Assembly (NCBI GenBank): GCA_946499885.1
Contig: CAMMTN010000013.1
Location: 1-45,471, forward strand
Direction: 5' to 3'
Length of the DNA: 45,471 bases
DNA from: an uncultured Clostridium sp.
GTDB lineage: Bacteria > Bacillota > Clostridia > TANB77 > CAG-508
Shown here: positions 43,510-45,471 of the stretch, in pieces
Position numbering within the stretch: the first letter of the stretch is position 1
Layout: each line of letters opens with the position of its first letter
Position numbers and translations under genes: made by a program
Notes under the pieces: generated by a model
Databases searched by the model: none
What the model was told of the DNA's origin: nothing
Seen by the model: only the letters and a program-made list of their open reading frames with translations

Positions 43510-43529
43510 ATATTAAGGAGGAAAAATTT

Positions 43530-44003
43530 ATGAAAAATTTTTCAAGTTGGCTTATAGCTATGTTTGCATTTATGTTTTGGGGATTTAGATTAGTAGGAAC
43601 AGTTCTTTATTCTATAGGAAATGAGTTTATGTTTGTTCCTTCAAATATGACAATGGAGATAGCTTTATTGTTTATAACTTTTATCTGTATATGCTTTATG
43701 GTAAAAAGAAAATTACTAGCAGCTATAATTTATTTAGTCGCACATTTTATATATTATGGTCCAGTATTTCTAGAACATTTTATTGGATTATTTAACAATA
43801 CATTGCCTATGGAATTATATATGAGTACATTATTTGAATTATTTGCATTAGCATTGGCTATAGCAGCAGTATTTGATGTGTTATTAGATAAAAATAGAAA
43901 AGCACATCCAACAGATAAGAAAACAGATTGGTTTTATACAAATAAAGATTATGATAGGAAGCTAGATGAAAGGGCAGATAAGAATAATTATAGGACTATG
44001 TAA
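43530..44003 (+). CDS. Unknown three-helix membrane protein
   Basis: 157 residues with hydrophobic helices at about 5-30, 43-65 and 100-122, plus HFIYYGPVFLEHFIG in between, and a charged cytosolic tail (TDKKTDWFYTNKDYDRKLDERADKNNY in part). I do not recognise the family. An AAGGAGG site lies 9 bases before the ATG, so it is a real gene. It precedes an HD protein by 28 bases. Confidence 0.75.
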   Translation: MKNFSSWLIAMFAFMFWGFRLVGTVLYSIGNEFMFVPSNMTMEIALLFITFICICFMVKRKLLAAIIYLVAHFIYYGPVFLEHFIGLFNNTLPMELYMSTLFELFALALAIAAVFDVLLDKNRKAHPTDKKTDWFYTNKDYDRKLDERADKNNYRTM

Positions 44004-44031
44004 AAAATTGTATAAATTATAGAAGGTGAAA

Positions 44032-44460
44032 ATGATGATTAATACTAAATTAACTCGTAAGGCAATGGTTGTAGCATATAATGCACATATGAATCAATTC
44101 GATAAAGCAGGAGTACCATATATTTATCATCCAATTCATTTAGCAGAACAAATGGAAACAGAAACGGAATGTATTGTTGCTCTTCTACATGATGTTGTTG
44201 AAGATACAGATATTACATTTAAAGATTTAGAAAAAGAATTTCCAAAAGATTCAATTGAAGCATTAAAATTATTAACTCATGATAAAAAAGTTGATTATAT
44301 GGAATATATAAAGGCAATAAAGAAAAATGATATTGCTAAAAAGGTAAAAATTGCTGATCTTATACATAATTCCGATGAAACACGATTAGAAAACATAACT
44401 ATAAAAGATATTTCAAGAAAAGAAAAATATAAGAAGGCGCTGGACATTTTAAAAAATTAA
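44032..44460 (+). CDS. HD-domain (RelA/SpoT hydrolase-like) protein
   Basis: About 142 residues from the ATG at 44032 (AGAAGG 5 bases upstream; GTG 44026 and ATG 44035 are alternatives). HD motifs: HMNQFDKAGVPYIYHPIHLAE, ALLHDVVEDTDIT (the HD pair), and KIADLIHN. This is the stand-alone (p)ppGpp-hydrolase-like small family (MESH1-like); no synthetase domain. It could degrade alarmone or another nucleotide (inference from family). Confidence 0.9.
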   Translation: MMINTKLTRKAMVVAYNAHMNQFDKAGVPYIYHPIHLAEQMETETECIVALLHDVVEDTDITFKDLEKEFPKDSIEALKLLTHDKKVDYMEYIKAIKKNDIAKKVKIADLIHNSDETRLENITIKDISRKEKYKKALDILKN

Positions 44461-44474
44461 AGGAAGTGATAAAG

Positions 44475-45377
44475 ATGGAAAATCAGCAAAATACGACAAA
44501 TATAAACTGGTATCCAGGCCACATGGCAAAAACTAAGAAACAAATTATAGAAGACCTAAAATTAATAGATATTGTGGTAGAAGTATTAGATGCTCGTATA
44601 CCAATATCTAGCAGAAATCCAGACATTAATAAGTTAACAAATAAAAAATTAAAATTAATTATATTAAATAAATGTGATTTAGCAGATGAAAAGCAAAATA
44701 AAAATTGGATTAAATATTTTGAAGAACAAGGAAGCAAAGCTGTGCTTGTAAATTCAAATACAGGAGAAGGAATTAACCAAGTAATAAAAAAAATAGAAGA
44801 AATATATGCATCTAAACAAGAGAAATATAGTGATAAAGGACGAATAGGAAAATCTATAAGGGTTATGATTTTAGGAATTCCGAATGTAGGAAAATCATCT
44901 TTTATTAATCGTATTACTAAAAAGAATATTACTAAGGTAGGAAACAAACCAGGAGTAACAAGACAAAAACAGTGGGTTAGAATAAATCAAAATATTGAAT
45001 TATTAGATACACCAGGAGTATTATGGCCAAAGTTTGAAAGCGAAGAGGTAGCCTTAAACTTAGCATATGCAGGAACTATAAAAGATGATGTTTTGCAGAC
45101 TATAGAAATAGGTTTTAGTTTATTAAGATTTTTAATAAAAAATCACTTAGGAAAAATAATAAATAGATATAAACTAGATGAAGAAGAAGTAAAGAATATA
45201 TTAGAAAAGAATATTGAAGAAAATGATAAAGTACTTGAAATAATGGACTATATTGGTAAAAAGAGAGGAACATTATCTCAAGGAGGTAATGTTGATGAAG
45301 AGAAAATAGCAAAAATTATTTTAGAGGATTTTAGAAGTGGAAAGATAGGAAGAATTACTTTAGAAGAAATTGATTAA
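44475..45377 (+). CDS. rbgA: Ribosome biogenesis GTPase RbgA/YlqF
   Basis: 300 residues from the ATG at 44475 (AGGAAGTGA upstream; GTG 44466 overlaps the site). A circularly permuted GTPase: NWYPGHMAKT, then G4 ILNKCDLAD, G1 GIPNVGKSS, G2 KPGVTR, G3 LDTPG, and a C-terminal helical ribosome-binding domain. It matures the 50S subunit in Bacillota. It starts 14 bases after the HD gene. Confidence 0.95.
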   Translation: MENQQNTTNINWYPGHMAKTKKQIIEDLKLIDIVVEVLDARIPISSRNPDINKLTNKKLKLIILNKCDLADEKQNKNWIKYFEEQGSKAVLVNSNTGEGINQVIKKIEEIYASKQEKYSDKGRIGKSIRVMILGIPNVGKSSFINRITKKNITKVGNKPGVTRQKQWVRINQNIELLDTPGVLWPKFESEEVALNLAYAGTIKDDVLQTIEIGFSLLRFLIKNHLGKIINRYKLDEEEVKNILEKNIEENDKVLEIMDYIGKKRGTLSQGGNVDEEKIAKIILEDFRSGKIGRITLEEID

Positions 45378-45379
45378 AT

Positions 45380-45414
45380 AAATGTGCCAATGGGGACGTA
45401 CACCTTTGGCATTT
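45380..45414. repeat. GGGAC-family palindrome after rbgA
   Basis: AAATGTGCCAA and TTGGCATTT flank TGGGGACGTACACC, three bases after the rbgA stop. The last 57 bases hold no gene that I can support. Confidence 0.55.
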
Positions 45415-45471
45415 ATAAAGGAGACCAACTATGAAAAGTCAATAGATTTTTGAAAAAATTAAAAAAAAATT

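Noticed and set aside
1-45471. CRISPR array or rRNA genes
   Set aside because: No regularly spaced direct repeats with unique spacers and no rRNA-like stretch were seen; the only tandem repeat is the 17-base pair at 9764.

Overview
The window is AT-rich bacterial chromosome from a low-GC Bacillota, probably a gut-type Clostridia. The evidence is the strong A/T codon bias, AGGAGG ribosome sites, sigma-A promoters, an FtsEX/PcsB-type cell-wall module, an ireB-ruvX-DUF1292 cluster, a pyridine-nucleotide-independent type of thioredoxin reductase, a split transketolase and an encoded-CCA tRNA-Trp.

Layout. Positions 1-7981 are the right part of an integrative mobilizable element: a MOBV relaxase cut by the window edge, an XRE repressor, an arginine-type ADP-ribosyltransferase, two proteins of unknown function, a small HTH protein and, at the very end, a large serine recombinase. 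The element ends inside the 5' end of a prepilin-like gene (7982-9611). That gene's C-terminus is a formylglycine-enzyme/C-lectin-like domain with a compositionally foreign tail that looks like the variable region of a diversity-generating retroelement. From 10102 to 17497 come a polysaccharide deacetylase, thioredoxin reductase plus thioredoxin, a YcaO protein, a MarR regulator, an Mbeg1-like hydrolase and two acyl thioesterases. From 17699 to 23864 come ftsY, a UPF0182 membrane protein and the two transketolase halves, separated by a divergent rubredoxin gene that is easily missed. From 23985 to 29863 lie ftsE, ftsX, two coiled-coil M23 hydrolases and a CtpA protease. From 29924 to 36515 lie TraX, a Cys-rich mini-protein, a YqeG phosphatase, a prepilin peptidase, pepP, efp, a zinc-ribbon protein, a HipA-like kinase and a third M23 peptidase. 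The remainder holds gtrA, tRNA-Trp, metA, a CpaE/GAF-GGDEF-like group, ireB-ruvX-DUF1292, an HD protein and rbgA.

Main discovery. Four genes look frameshifted: the recombinase, the prepilin-like gene, the UPF0182 gene, and the last M23 peptidase twice. At all five break points the zero frame meets the codon CGG. Skipping exactly the C and reading the next triplet (GGN, glycine) restores the family sequence, including the catalytic GPHLHF motif of the M23 enzyme. Reading both strands by eye I found no other in-frame CGG in any credible gene, whereas CGT, CGC, CGA and AGA are used normally for arginine. This suggests that CGG has no ordinary decoding in this organism, and that CGGN is read by +1 frameshifting or as a four-base glycine codon.

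Other structure: a family of GGGAC-core palindromes at gene 3' ends, often containing the stop codon; two diverged copies of a roughly 120-base three-hairpin element; a 146-base element with perfect 29-bp inverted repeats; and a nested hairpin or pseudoknot array downstream of the variable-region gene.
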